DNA of 64,000 nucleotides from Pedomonas mirosovicensis (GTDB taxonomy: Bacteria > Pseudomonadota > Alphaproteobacteria > Sphingomonadales > Sphingomonadaceae), in contig NZ_JAKFIA010000001.1 in the NCBI RefSeq assembly GCF_022569295.1, forward strand, positions 883,001-947,000, read 5' to 3'. Of this stretch, positions 35,782 through 43,851 are shown one piece after another; the first letter of the stretch is position 1, and each line of letters starts with the position of its first letter. Both the position numbers and the translations under genes were made by a program. The notes beneath the pieces were generated by a model that made no database searches, was not told where the DNA came from, and worked only from the letters and a program-made list of their open reading frames with translations.

Positions 35782-36615
35782 ATGGCGCGGGAGGACCGGT
35801 GGGGAGGCGGCGGCGGGCCCGCCAGCGATGCGGCCCGTCAGCTGGACTGGGCTGGAGGCACGCTTGGCTTCGCGCTGGGCGGGTTCTTCGACGGTATCCT
35901 GCTCCACCAGATCCTCCAGTGGCATCACGTGCTGAGTGGTCTCGGCGGGCCCATGTGGCGCAGCCTGCGCGTGCAGGTGCTGGCCGATGGCCTGTTCCAT
36001 GCCGTGATGTACGGGATTGCGCTCGTTGGCCTGTGGCTGCTGTGGCGCAGCCGTCGCGCCGCGCCGGAGAGCGGCGGCAAACGGTTCGGCGGCGCGTTCC
36101 TGATCGGCTTTGGCCTGTGGCACGTGGTGGATGCCGTCATCAACCACTGGCTGCTGGGCCTGCACCATATCCGCATGAATGCCGAGTCCGTTCTGTTCTG
36201 GGACATGGCCTTCTTCCTGCTGGGGCTCGTCGTATTGGCCGCTGGAACGGCGATCTGGCGGACGGGCCGTGCGGGCGGCAGCGGGCCGGGCGTCTCGACC
36301 AAAGGCAAGTCTTCCGGGCGCACAGCCTTCATGCTGGGCTTGGCGGTGGTGCTGGCGGGCGCGTGGGCGCTGCGCCCGAACCCGGACGGGCTGGTGACGG
36401 CGGTGTTTCCCGCAGGCGCCTCAGACGCGGCGCTGCGGGCGATTGCCGAGGCCGATGGCCGCCTGGTCTGGCTCGACGCGCAAGGCGGCGTTGCCGTGTT
36501 CGCCTTGCCGGAGGGCGCGCGCGGAGGCTGGCAGCTCTACCGCGCGGGCGCGCTGTTCGTCAGCGGCACCGTATCTCCTCCCGGCTGCTTTGCCTTTGCG
36601 CGGCCCCCGGCCTGA
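35782..36615 (+). CDS. DUF2243 membrane protein with C-terminal extension
   Basis: This 277-residue integral membrane protein has the DUF2243 signature GFFDGILLHQILQWHHVLSG near residue 36, LADGLFHAVMYGIALVGLW, and LWHVVDAVINHWLLGLHHIR, with many membrane-embedded histidines that look like metal or haem ligands. After a fourth span and a linker comes another span (FMLGLAVVLAGAWAL) and about 85 soluble residues with no recognised domain. The gene is coupled to the hemerythrin gene, hinting at shared iron or oxygen chemistry. Confidence 0.82.
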   Translation: MAREDRWGGGGGPASDAARQLDWAGGTLGFALGGFFDGILLHQILQWHHVLSGLGGPMWRSLRVQVLADGLFHAVMYGIALVGLWLLWRSRRAAPESGGKRFGGAFLIGFGLWHVVDAVINHWLLGLHHIRMNAESVLFWDMAFFLLGLVVLAAGTAIWRTGRAGGSGPGVSTKGKSSGRTAFMLGLAVVLAGAWALRPNPDGLVTAVFPAGASDAALRAIAEADGRLVWLDAQGGVAVFALPEGARGGWQLYRAGALFVSGTVSPPGCFAFARPPA

Positions 36616-36642
36616 GCCAGTGGGCGCGCGTTCCGGTGCTCG

Positions 36643-37008
36643 TCAGTCCGGCAGAAAGCCGTGCTGGCGAGCGCAGGCAACAGCAGCGTGCCGGCTGTTC
36701 ACCTTCAGTTTCCGCATGATGTTTTTCAGGTGCCACTTCACGGTTTCGGGCGTCAGGAGGAGCTGACGCGCGATGACCTTGTTGGAATGGCCCCCGGCCA
36801 CGCCGCGCAGCACATCCAGTTCGCGCGGCGTCAGGTCGTGCGCCGGGGGCGGTGGCGCCTCCGGTACGAGCCTGACCGTTGCCGTCACGAGACGCGGCGA
36901 TAGCTTGGTGATAAGGCCCGGCGCCAGGAAGGGCGCCAGACCCGCGAGTCCGGACTCGCCGGCAAGAGCGGGCGAGCGGTTCAGGCTGAGCGACGACTTA
37001 GACGCCAT
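36643..37008 (-). CDS. LuxR-type HTH protein without a recognisable sensor domain
   Basis: This 121-residue protein has a normal LuxR/NarL DNA-binding domain in its C-terminal half: LTPRELDVLRGVAGGHSNKVIA and TPETVKWHLKNIMRKLKVNSRHAAV. It ends in ARQHGFLPD, as MalT-like large regulators do. The N-terminal 60 residues are Leu/Pro/Ala-rich and match no sensor. It is either an orphan HTH regulator or the remnant of a longer LuxR/MalT-like gene. It is convergent with DUF2243 (27 bases between stops). Confidence 0.7.
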   Translation of the reverse strand: MASKSSLSLNRSPALAGESGLAGLAPFLAPGLITKLSPRLVTATVRLVPEAPPPPAHDLTPRELDVLRGVAGGHSNKVIARQLLLTPETVKWHLKNIMRKLKVNSRHAAVACARQHGFLPD

Positions 37009-37455
37009 AAGCCCACAAACACTGCATTGCGGTTTCTCCCCATGGCTTTGGTGTTTGCTCTTGTTCTTGCCTGCGCTTGCCCGGCTGGGCCGGGTGGCAG
37101 GATGCGGCTTTTGCCGTCCTGTTCTGATTTCATGGTGTTCACGGACAGGAAAAGACTCAAGAGCCGGAATTGAAAGCTGGCGGCGCCTGCTCCTGCCGAA
37201 GCGGGCCCTGCCCGTGCCTTCCCACCGACTTCAAAGCCGCGGATTTCCACACTTTCAGATGGCGGCGAGGGGCGCGCGTGGACGCATGGTGGGCGCTTGT
37301 TCGCTTTGTCGGTTCCTGGGCCGGTGTTGCATACCGACAACAGGAAAACGACCGGATACCCCCAAAAGATTCGCTATCCGATTCTTCAAAAAACGATAAC
37401 ATGGCCCCAACGAACAGCTGCCGGCGCCCACTGGCCGGATGGGGAGGACGAATCG
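37009..37455. other. Gene-free stretch before the acyl-CoA dehydrogenase pair
   Basis: No supported gene is seen. The region contains TGTCGGT/ACCGACA and TGTTG-N8-CAACA (37325-37342) inverted repeats within 120 bases of the dehydrogenase start, which could be operator sequence, and an AT-richer end (CAAAAAACGATAAC). Confidence 0.4.
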
Positions 37456-38646
37456 ATGAATCTGAAATTCTCGCCGGAGGACGAAGCCTTCCGGCAGGAG
37501 GTGCGGGCCTTCATTGCGGAGAACTACCCGGAGGTTCTGCGCGGCGCGGAAAGCACCGAGGAGCTGAGCAAGGAAGAGGTGCTCTCCTGGCACCGGGTGC
37601 TGGCGAAGAAGGGCTGGATTGCGCCCAACTGGCCTAAGGAATACGGCGGCACGGGCTGGACGCCGGTGCAGCGTTACATCTGGGCGGAGGAGTGCGCGAA
37701 GGCCGATACCATCCGCGTCCTTCCCTTCGGCATCAACATGGTGGGGCCGGTCATCTACACCTTCGGCACGCCTGAGCAGAAGCAGCGCTTCCTGCCGCCC
37801 ACCCTCTCGGGCGATATCTGGTGGTGCCAGGGCTATTCGGAGCCGGGCGCGGGGTCCGACCTCGCCTCGCTGCGTACCCAGGCAAGGCGGGAGGGCGACC
37901 ATTACATCGTCAACGGCCAGAAGACCTGGACCACGCTTGCCCAGCACGCGGACTGGGGCTTCTTCCTCGTCCGCACCGACCCCGCCGCCAAGCCGCAGGA
38001 GGGGATCAGCTTCCTCCTCATCGACATGAAGTCGCCGGGCGTTACCGTGCGGCCCATCATCACGCTCGGCGGCGAGCACGAGGTGAACGAGGTGTTCCTC
38101 GAGAACGTGCGGGTACCGGTCGAGAACCGCGTTTACGAGGAGAACAAGGGCTGGACCTGCGCCAAATTCCTGCTGGCGCACGAGCGCACCAATATCGCCG
38201 GGGTCGCCGTCTCCAAGCGGGGTATCGAGAAGCTGAAGGCGATTGCCCGCAAGGAACTCTCCGGCGGGCGGCCGCTGGTGGAGGACCCGTTCTTCGCCCG
38301 CAAGATCACCGAGCTGGAGGTGGACCTGATGGCGCTGGAATATACCGAGCTGCGCGTGCTCGCCTCCGAGAGCGCAGGGAAGGGGCCGGGGCCGGAGTCC
38401 TCCCTCCTCAAGATCAAGGGCACGGAAATTCAGCAGCGGCTGACCGAACTGGCACTGGAAGCGGTGGGCCACTACGGCGCGCCCTATTTTCGGGGCTTCC
38501 CCGAGGCGGGCGACAACCAGCCCATCGGGCCGGACTACGCCCACCGCGCCGCGCCCACCTATTTCAACATGCGGAAAACCTCCATCTACGGCGGCTCCAA
38601 TGAAATTCAGCGCAACATCATCGCCAAGATGGTGCTGGGGCTGTGA
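37456..38646 (+). CDS. Acyl-CoA dehydrogenase, pimeloyl-CoA dehydrogenase large-subunit-like
   Basis: This 396-residue FAD enzyme starts at ATG 37456 (GGGGAGG upstream). Family motifs are WWCQGYSEPGAGSDLASL (FAD/substrate), NGQKTWTTLAQHADW and the C-terminal YGGSNEIQRNIIAKMVLGL. With the next gene it forms the large/small pair seen for PimC-PimD, a heteromeric dehydrogenase of dicarboxylyl-CoA esters. The acyl substrate is inferred from overall resemblance. No beta-oxidation partners are adjacent. Confidence 0.85.
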   Translation: MNLKFSPEDEAFRQEVRAFIAENYPEVLRGAESTEELSKEEVLSWHRVLAKKGWIAPNWPKEYGGTGWTPVQRYIWAEECAKADTIRVLPFGINMVGPVIYTFGTPEQKQRFLPPTLSGDIWWCQGYSEPGAGSDLASLRTQARREGDHYIVNGQKTWTTLAQHADWGFFLVRTDPAAKPQEGISFLLIDMKSPGVTVRPIITLGGEHEVNEVFLENVRVPVENRVYEENKGWTCAKFLLAHERTNIAGVAVSKRGIEKLKAIARKELSGGRPLVEDPFFARKITELEVDLMALEYTELRVLASESAGKGPGPESSLLKIKGTEIQQRLTELALEAVGHYGAPYFRGFPEAGDNQPIGPDYAHRAAPTYFNMRKTSIYGGSNEIQRNIIAKMVLGL

Positions 38647-38682
38647 GCGCCGGGGTCAGAAGCAAGGCTGGGGAGTGAGGGC

Positions 38683-39819
38683 ATGGATTTCAATTTCACC
38701 GAGGAACAGGCGATGCTGCGGGAGCAAATCTCCCGCTTCCTTGCGGACAGGTATGATTTCGAGCAGCGCCGCCGGGCGGTGGCCTCGCCGGAGGGCTGGC
38801 GGCCGGACATCTGGCAGGCCTTCGCCGGGGAACTGGGGCTCTTGGGCGCAGCCTTTCCCGAGAGCCTTGGCGGCTACGGCGGCGGGCCGGTCGAGACCAT
38901 GATCGTCATGGAGGAGTTCGGCAAGGCGCTGGTGGTGGAGCCATACCTCGGCACGGTGGTCATCGGCGGCGGCTTCCTGAAACATTCCGGCTGGCCGCAG
39001 GCAAAAGACTTGGTTGCGAAAATCATCAGCGGCGAGGCGCGGATCGCCTTTGCCCATGCCGAGCCGCAGGGCTGCTTCGACACCCGTTTTGTCGCAACCA
39101 CTGCCCGCCGGCGCGGCGAGACTTACGTGCTGGACGGCCACAAGGCGGTGGTGATCGGCGCGCCCTGGGCGACGCATCTGATCGTCACTGCCCGCACTGC
39201 TAGCGCGCCGGGGGAGGCGGAGGGGCTTTCCGTCTTCCTGGTGGAGAAAAATGCACCAGGCATCACGACTACCGACTACCCGACCGTCGATGGCCTGCGC
39301 GCTTCGGAAATTCGCTTTGATGCGGTCGAGGTGCCGACCGGTTGTTTGCTGGGCGAGGAGGGCAGGGCGCTGCCGCTCATCGAGCAGGTGATCGACGAGG
39401 CGACCGCCGCGGCGTGCGCCGAGGCGGTGGGCTGCATGCAGAAGCTGCACGAAGGCACGCTGGACTATGCCCGCGAGCGCCGCCAGTTCGGCACGCCCAT
39501 CGGCAAGTTCCAGGCGCTTCAGCACCGTATGGTCGATATGTTCATCGCGCTCGAGCAGTCGGTTTCCATGAGCTACATGGCGACTATGATGCTGGGCGCG
39601 CCCGCCACGGAGCGCGCAAGGGCGGTCTCCGCCGCCAAGGCGTTCATCAGCCGCTCGGCAAAATTCGTTGGGCAGAGCGCCATCCAGATTCACGGCGGCA
39701 TGGGCATGACCGACGAGCTGGCCATCGGCCATTATTTCAAGCGGGCGACCATGATCGAGGGATTGTTCGGCACGGCGGACCATCATCTGCGCCGCTACGA
39801 GGCATTGCAGGCCGCCTGA
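38683..39819 (+). CDS. Acyl-CoA dehydrogenase, pimeloyl-CoA dehydrogenase small-subunit-like
   Basis: This 378-residue partner subunit has FTEEQAMLREQISRFLADRYDFEQRRR at the N-terminus and GGGPVETMIVMEEFGKALVVEPYLGTVV, both very characteristic of PimD-type proteins. IQIHGGMGMTDELAIGHYFKR lies near the C-terminus. The start is 36 bases after the first subunit stop with GGGGAGTGAGG before it, so they are co-transcribed. A strong terminator follows 30 bases after its stop. Confidence 0.85.
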   Translation: MDFNFTEEQAMLREQISRFLADRYDFEQRRRAVASPEGWRPDIWQAFAGELGLLGAAFPESLGGYGGGPVETMIVMEEFGKALVVEPYLGTVVIGGGFLKHSGWPQAKDLVAKIISGEARIAFAHAEPQGCFDTRFVATTARRRGETYVLDGHKAVVIGAPWATHLIVTARTASAPGEAEGLSVFLVEKNAPGITTTDYPTVDGLRASEIRFDAVEVPTGCLLGEEGRALPLIEQVIDEATAAACAEAVGCMQKLHEGTLDYARERRQFGTPIGKFQALQHRMVDMFIALEQSVSMSYMATMMLGAPATERARAVSAAKAFISRSAKFVGQSAIQIHGGMGMTDELAIGHYFKRATMIEGLFGTADHHLRRYEALQAA

Positions 39820-39848
39820 GCGCGCCAGGACATTTTCCGCCAAACGCA

Positions 39849-39884
39849 ACAGGGCGCGGCCTTTCCGGTCGCGCCCTGTTTTCT
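39849..39884 (+). terminator. Rho-independent terminator of the dehydrogenase pair
   Basis: ACAGGGCGCG (39849-39858) pairs perfectly with CGCGCCCTGT (39870-39879) and TTTTC follows on the plus strand. Confidence 0.9.
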
Positions 39885-39942
39885 TGCTCATGGCGTTACG
39901 GCAGAACCGCGGCCGCCATGAGGGTTATGGGGTTGCCGTTCA

Positions 39943-40167
39943 TCAGTGAGCGCTCTCGGCCCGTACTTCTCCAAGCTGCCAGGCCCGCACGAACGGAATG
40001 AGCTGATAGAGGGCCGACAGCCCCACCAGCGCATAGACGATGTTCGTCAATGTCGTGTCAGTTCCGAACAGGGCGGAGACCAGGTTGAAATCCGCCAGGG
40101 CGATGAGGCCCCAGTTGATGCCGCCGATGATCGTGAGGATCAGCGTGATGAGGTTCAGCGTCTTCAT
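39943..40167 (-). CDS. DUF378 small membrane protein
   Basis: This 74-residue protein starts at ATG 40167 (GGAGG upstream). It has two membrane helices: LITLILTIIGGINWGLIALADF and YALVGLSALYQLIPFV. The GGxNWGL segment defines DUF378 (YuzA-like). No function is established. A perfect EcfG-type promoter reads toward it from 25 bases upstream of the start, so it is probably a general-stress protein. Confidence 0.88.
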   Translation of the reverse strand: MKTLNLITLILTIIGGINWGLIALADFNLVSALFGTDTTLTNIVYALVGLSALYQLIPFVRAWQLGEVRAESAH

Positions 40168-40191
40168 AGGCACCTCCACGTGTTCACCGGG

Positions 40192-40216
40192 AACGCCGCA
40201 TGGGGTGCACAGTTCC
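40192..40216 (-). promoter_or_regulatory. EcfG-type promoter for the DUF378 gene
   Basis: On the minus strand GGAAC (40216-40212) and CGTT (40195-40192) are exactly 16 bases apart, a full match to the alphaproteobacterial general-stress sigma consensus. The start codon at 40167 follows about 25 bases later. Confidence 0.7.
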
Positions 40217-40249
40217 AGAATCCGAGCCGGGTTGCGGCCCGCCCCGCGC

Positions 40250-40274
40250 GGAACCGCGCTGTGCCAAAACCGTT
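40250..40274 (+). promoter_or_regulatory. EcfG-type promoter for the second hemerythrin gene
   Basis: GGAAC (40250-40254) and CGTT (40271-40274) are exactly 16 bases apart. The hemerythrin start is 42 bases downstream. It is back to back with the minus-strand site at 40192. Confidence 0.75.
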
Positions 40275-40316
40275 GGTGAAACAACGGCGCAGTGCCGAAA
40301 CGTCAAGGAGTGGACG

Positions 40317-41144
40317 ATGGCAGCAACAGGAGCCAGAAAGGCTGGCGGAAAGTCTCGTGCTCGGACATCGCGGAGCCGGAAGGAGACGTCCGCGCAAAGG
40401 ACGGGTGGGCAGCCGCAGATGGAGCAAGCGGAGATGGCGCCCTCCGACACCAGTTCCAGCCGCCGTGGCCAATCGCGATCCCAGTCTCGATCCGGCCAAT
40501 CCCGCGCCGAATCCCGCGCAGGGTCTGTTTCCAGATCCGCCTCGAAAACGGCCCCAAAGACGACTGCGACCACGCGGGGGCGGGGAGCGTCAGCGTCCGG
40601 CGCCGCTGCCGCTAAGTCCGCAGGCCGGTCGTCGGGCCGGGCCGGGCAGCAGGATGCCGTGCAGTTTCTGAAGCAGGACCACCGCCGGGTCGATGAGCTG
40701 TTCTCGCAGTTTGAGGAGGCCAAGGACGGCCGCACCCGCGCGAGCATCATGCGCCGGATCGCCCAGGCGCTGACAGTACACACCCAGATCGAGGAAGAAC
40801 TGTTCTACCCGGCGGCCCGCGCGGAGATGGGCGACCACGACCTTCTGAACGAGGCCCAGGTGGAGCACGATTCCGTCAAGCGGCTGATCGCCGAGATCGA
40901 GGGGATGCGCCCTTCCGAGCACCTCTACAAGGCCAAGATCACGGTGCTGAAGGAATATGTGAAGCACCATGTGAAGGAGGAGGAGCGCGAACTCTTCCCG
41001 CTGGTGAAGAAAACCGATCTCGACCTCTCAGCCCTCGGCGAGGACCTATCCGCCCGTTGGGAGCAGCTGATGAAGCAGGGCGGCACCGGCCGTGGGCGTC
41101 GCCGCACTGCCACCGCAGAGACGGGAATGCAGGCGCGCACCTGA
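40317..41144 (+). CDS. Hemerythrin HHE-domain protein with long Ser/Arg/Lys-rich N-terminal tail
   Basis: This 275-residue protein has about 110 N-terminal residues of low complexity, rich in Ser, Arg, Lys, Ala and Gly (SRSRKETSAQR, RRGQSRSQSRSGQSR, SKTAPKTTATTRGRG). The helical metal-binding domain follows: LKQDHRRVDELFSQF, VHTQIEEELFYPAA, VEHDSVKRLIAEIEG and YVKHHVKEEERELFPLVKK. The domain is a clear paralogue of the protein at 35214. A basic disordered tail suggests nucleic-acid or membrane binding, which is inference. The ATG follows AAGGAG and an EcfG-type promoter. Confidence 0.9.
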   Translation: MAATGARKAGGKSRARTSRSRKETSAQRTGGQPQMEQAEMAPSDTSSSRRGQSRSQSRSGQSRAESRAGSVSRSASKTAPKTTATTRGRGASASGAAAAKSAGRSSGRAGQQDAVQFLKQDHRRVDELFSQFEEAKDGRTRASIMRRIAQALTVHTQIEEELFYPAARAEMGDHDLLNEAQVEHDSVKRLIAEIEGMRPSEHLYKAKITVLKEYVKHHVKEEERELFPLVKKTDLDLSALGEDLSARWEQLMKQGGTGRGRRRTATAETGMQART

Positions 41145-41171
41145 GGCGCGTGCCGCAAGGCGCATCAAACC

Positions 41172-41204
41172 AAACGGGCGGCCCCGAAGGGCCGCCCGTT
41201 TTGT
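41172..41204. terminator. Bidirectional terminator between hemerythrin and terC genes
   Basis: AAACGGGCGGCCC (41172-41184) and GGGCCGCCCGTTT (41189-41201) are perfect inverted copies around CGAA. T-runs lie on both strands, serving the two convergent genes. Confidence 0.9.
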
Positions 41205-41255
41205 CTTGGCAAGGGGGTGGCTCGGACCCGTAGTCCCTGCCCCCCTTGCATCCCT

Positions 41256-42023
41256 TTACGCATCCGAGGCCGTATCCTCGTTGGCCTTGGCCCGGCGGCG
41301 CTTGGCCCGGCGCGCCAGAATATTGAGGGATTCAACCGCTGCCGAGAAGGCCATGGCGGCATAGACGTAGCCCTTGGGCACGTGCGCGCCGAAGCCTTCG
41401 GCGATCAGCGTGGTGCCGATGAGCAGCAGGAAGCCCAGCGCCAGCATGACGACCGTGGGGTTGGCGGCGATGAAGTTGGCCAGCGGCGTTGCTGCCACCA
41501 GCATGACCGCCACGGCCACGATGACGGCGATGAACATGATGGCCAGGTTGTCGGTCATGCCGACGGCGGTGATGATGCTGTCGATGGAGAACACCAGGTC
41601 GAGCATCAGGATCTGCCCGATGGCGGCGGCGAACCCCATGCTTGCCTTGCTGGTATCGAACACGTCCTCGTTGGGCGTGGGATCCACGTTATGGTGGATT
41701 TCCTTGGTGGCCTTCCACACCAGGAACAGGCCGCCGGCGATGAGGATGAGGTCGCGCCAGGAAAAGCCGTGGTCGAACAGCGTGAAGATGGGCCGGGTGA
41801 GCTGCACGATGAAGGCCACCGTGCTGAGGAGGGCCAGACGCATGACCAGCGCCAGGCTGATGCCAATGCGCCGCGCCTTCTCCCGGCTTTGCTCCGGCAG
41901 CTTGTTGGACAGGATGGAAATGAAGATCAGGTTGTCGATGCCGAGCACGACCTCCATGGCAATCAGGGTCGCGAGCGCTGCCCAGGCTGCGGGATCGGAA
42001 GCAATCGCGGCGAGGTGTTCCAT
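41256..42023 (-). CDS. TerC family membrane protein
   Basis: This 255-residue protein has about seven spans and the two TerC signature helices: [18 protein letters not shown] and [18 protein letters not shown], whose buried Asp residues are conserved. TerC/Alx proteins export Mn(II) or load metals onto exported proteins. Here the exact role is not known. It is transcribed alone; the leader 42024-42120 shows no recognisable manganese riboswitch core. Confidence 0.92.
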   Translation of the reverse strand: MEHLAAIASDPAAWAALATLIAMEVVLGIDNLIFISILSNKLPEQSREKARRIGISLALVMRLALLSTVAFIVQLTRPIFTLFDHGFSWRDLILIAGGLFLVWKATKEIHHNVDPTPNEDVFDTSKASMGFAAAIGQILMLDLVFSIDSIITAVGMTDNLAIMFIAVIVAVAVMLVAATPLANFIAANPTVVMLALGFLLLIGTTLIAEGFGAHVPKGYVYAAMAFSAAVESLNILARRAKRRRAKANEDTASDA

Positions 42024-42224
42024 GACCAGAAGGGTCCTTCGTGAGGTTGCGTGACACTCGTTTGTACCAAAGACCCGCGCAGAAAGAAGAGGATACGTGC
42101 TGAAGCGATAGCGAACCGGAAACGAGCGCCCCGCCTGGGTGGATCCGGCGCGCGGCTGGATGCGTTACCGGTACGGTCTGGCGCGGCGCGCGAGACGCAT
42201 CCATGGCGAGGAAGGGAGCGTGAC

Positions 42225-42461
42225 ATGCGTTTAAGACACACGGGGGCAACGCTGGCAGGGGCGGTGGCGCTGGTCGCAATCCTGTCAGGGCCGAGCGCTG
42301 CCGGTATCGATGAGGCCGTGGTGCCGCGCAATGTTGAAAACGCCGAGCCCACCGATCTGCCGGCGGATCAGGATTTCGAGTACGGCTGGGTTGGCATTCT
42401 GGGGCTGGCGGGGCTTCTGGGCATGCGCCGCGTGCGCCGCACCGTGCGGAACAGCGCTTGA
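42225..42461 (+). CDS. Small exported protein with WGxxGxxG-type C-terminal anchor
   Basis: This 78-residue protein starts at ATG 42225 (GGGAGCG upstream). A signal peptide (LAGAVALVAILSGPSAAG) and a short acidic middle are followed by EYGWVGILGLAGLLGMRRVRR: a Trp-Gly start, a Gly/Leu helix and a basic end, like the WGxxGxxG sorting anchors. It is next to two PEP-CTERM genes, which use the same kind of tripartite C-terminal signal. Function is unknown. Confidence 0.6.
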   Translation: MRLRHTGATLAGAVALVAILSGPSAAGIDEAVVPRNVENAEPTDLPADQDFEYGWVGILGLAGLLGMRRVRRTVRNSA

Positions 42462-42473
42462 TCGGGCACCGGA

Positions 42474-42499
42474 AGGAGCGCCGCCGGCCCGGCGCTCCT
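42474..42499. terminator. Hairpin between convergent WGxxGxxG and PEP-CTERM genes
   Basis: AGGAGCGCC (42474-42482) pairs with GGCGCTCCT (42491-42499). CCCTTTGTTC follows on the plus strand. Confidence 0.5.
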
Positions 42500-42523
42500 G
42501 CCCTTTGTTCTCTCTGAAAAACG

Positions 42524-43750
42524 TTACAGGCTCTGGCGCCGCCGTCGCAGGAAAGCCCCGAGCGGGACAAGGCCGGTCAGCAACAGAAACGCCGCGCCGG
42601 GCTCGGGCACCTGGAAGGGCGTGATCTCGCCGAACAGGCCATGCAGTTCATCCCGAAGGCCCGCCGCGAAATAGAGAGAGTTGGGATCTCCCCCCAGCCC
42701 GCCGTTGCCGAACAGAATTGCCCAAAGCCCGGCAATGTTGATGAGGCTGCCATCCGCGTGCTGCATTGCGCCTAGCTCCTCGCCGGTCTCAAGATCGTAG
42801 GCGAGGATGTAGCCGTATTCATTGTGGAAGTTCGCAACGAGGAGGGCATTGGAGAATTCCCCGAAGTCCTCCGGCGCGATGGCCACGCCCCACGGCGAGG
42901 TGAGCAGCCCGCCGCCCGTGCTGATGGTCTGGAGATACGTGCCGTCGGGCGCGAAGACGCTGACCGCGCCCATGCCCATATCCGCATTGATCGCCTGCGG
43001 TCCCGGTATGGCGTAGGTGACGTAAAGCAGCCCGTCGATGTTCTGCACGTTGAATGGCACCAGCCCGGCGGGCACGTTGGGGTCGACAAAATTCCCCGGC
43101 AGGGTGGCGGGGTTGAAGTTGGCGTCGAACACATCGATCTGCCCGGTGATGTTGTTGGGCGCATAGAGGTAATTGGCCCCGCCCGTGCTGCCGATGGCAA
43201 GCGCCGGATAGATCGCCGGGCGACCCGCATCGCCGGGCGGCACCACCTGCACCGCCTGGGTGGGATCGCCCGAACCATTCCAGGCGGACAGCGACCCGTC
43301 GAGATTGGAAAAGATGAAGGTGGCCGGGCCGGCGCTGCCGTTGTTTGGAATCTGGAAGCCGGCCGTGTCATTGAACACGATGCCGGTGGGACCGTGCGGG
43401 GGCGTCGGGTTTTGCGGAATGTTGACCACCAGCGGGTTGCCGACCGGGAAGGGCTCACCGCTGCCGGTGTAGAGGGTGGACGTGCCGGTGCCGGCGTTGG
43501 CGACCCAGAACGGCCCCGTGGGGCTGTAGGCAACGCCCCATGGGTTGATCAGGTTGGGGTCCACATGGCGGGCCGGTGCGTGGCCTTCGGCGGCAAGAGC
43601 CTCCTGGTCGTCGGTGACAAGGTTGATCTGGTTATAAACCGGCGCGGCGATGGTTGCTGGCGCAGCAAGGCTCGCCCCGCAGAGGGCGAGCGAGACGAAG
43701 GCGCGCCGGGGCCATGCGCGAAGGCGGGCGCTCAAGGAATGTGGCTGCAT
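42524..43750 (-). CDS. TIGR03118-type exported protein with PEP-CTERM anchor
   Basis: This 408-residue protein has a signal peptide (ending PATIAAPVY) and a beta-propeller-like body with repeated segments NPWGVAYSPTGPFWVAN, GPTGIVFNDT and TSPWGVAIAPEDFGEFSNALL. The C-terminus is VPEPGAAFLLLTGLVPLGAF followed by RRRR, a classical PEP-CTERM sorting signal for exosortase processing. This matches the TIGR03118 family of extracellular proteins. Its paralogue lies immediately upstream on the same strand. No exosortase gene is in the window. Confidence 0.9.
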   Translation of the reverse strand: MQPHSLSARLRAWPRRAFVSLALCGASLAAPATIAAPVYNQINLVTDDQEALAAEGHAPARHVDPNLINPWGVAYSPTGPFWVANAGTGTSTLYTGSGEPFPVGNPLVVNIPQNPTPPHGPTGIVFNDTAGFQIPNNGSAGPATFIFSNLDGSLSAWNGSGDPTQAVQVVPPGDAGRPAIYPALAIGSTGGANYLYAPNNITGQIDVFDANFNPATLPGNFVDPNVPAGLVPFNVQNIDGLLYVTYAIPGPQAINADMGMGAVSVFAPDGTYLQTISTGGGLLTSPWGVAIAPEDFGEFSNALLVANFHNEYGYILAYDLETGEELGAMQHADGSLINIAGLWAILFGNGGLGGDPNSLYFAAGLRDELHGLFGEITPFQVPEPGAAFLLLTGLVPLGAFLRRRRQSL

Positions 43751-43851
43751 AATTGTCTCCGAGAATTTTTATGTTTTTTGTGAAGCACTTCGGATGAAAA
43801 GGCCGGCAAGCAAGGCGGAAGCGCCGGCAGGCCCGGCGCTTTCCTGCTGCC

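Noticed and set aside
42024-42120. Manganese (yybP-ykoY) riboswitch in the terC leader
   Set aside because: TerC/Alx genes sometimes have one, but the conserved core sequence of that riboswitch could not be found on the minus strand.
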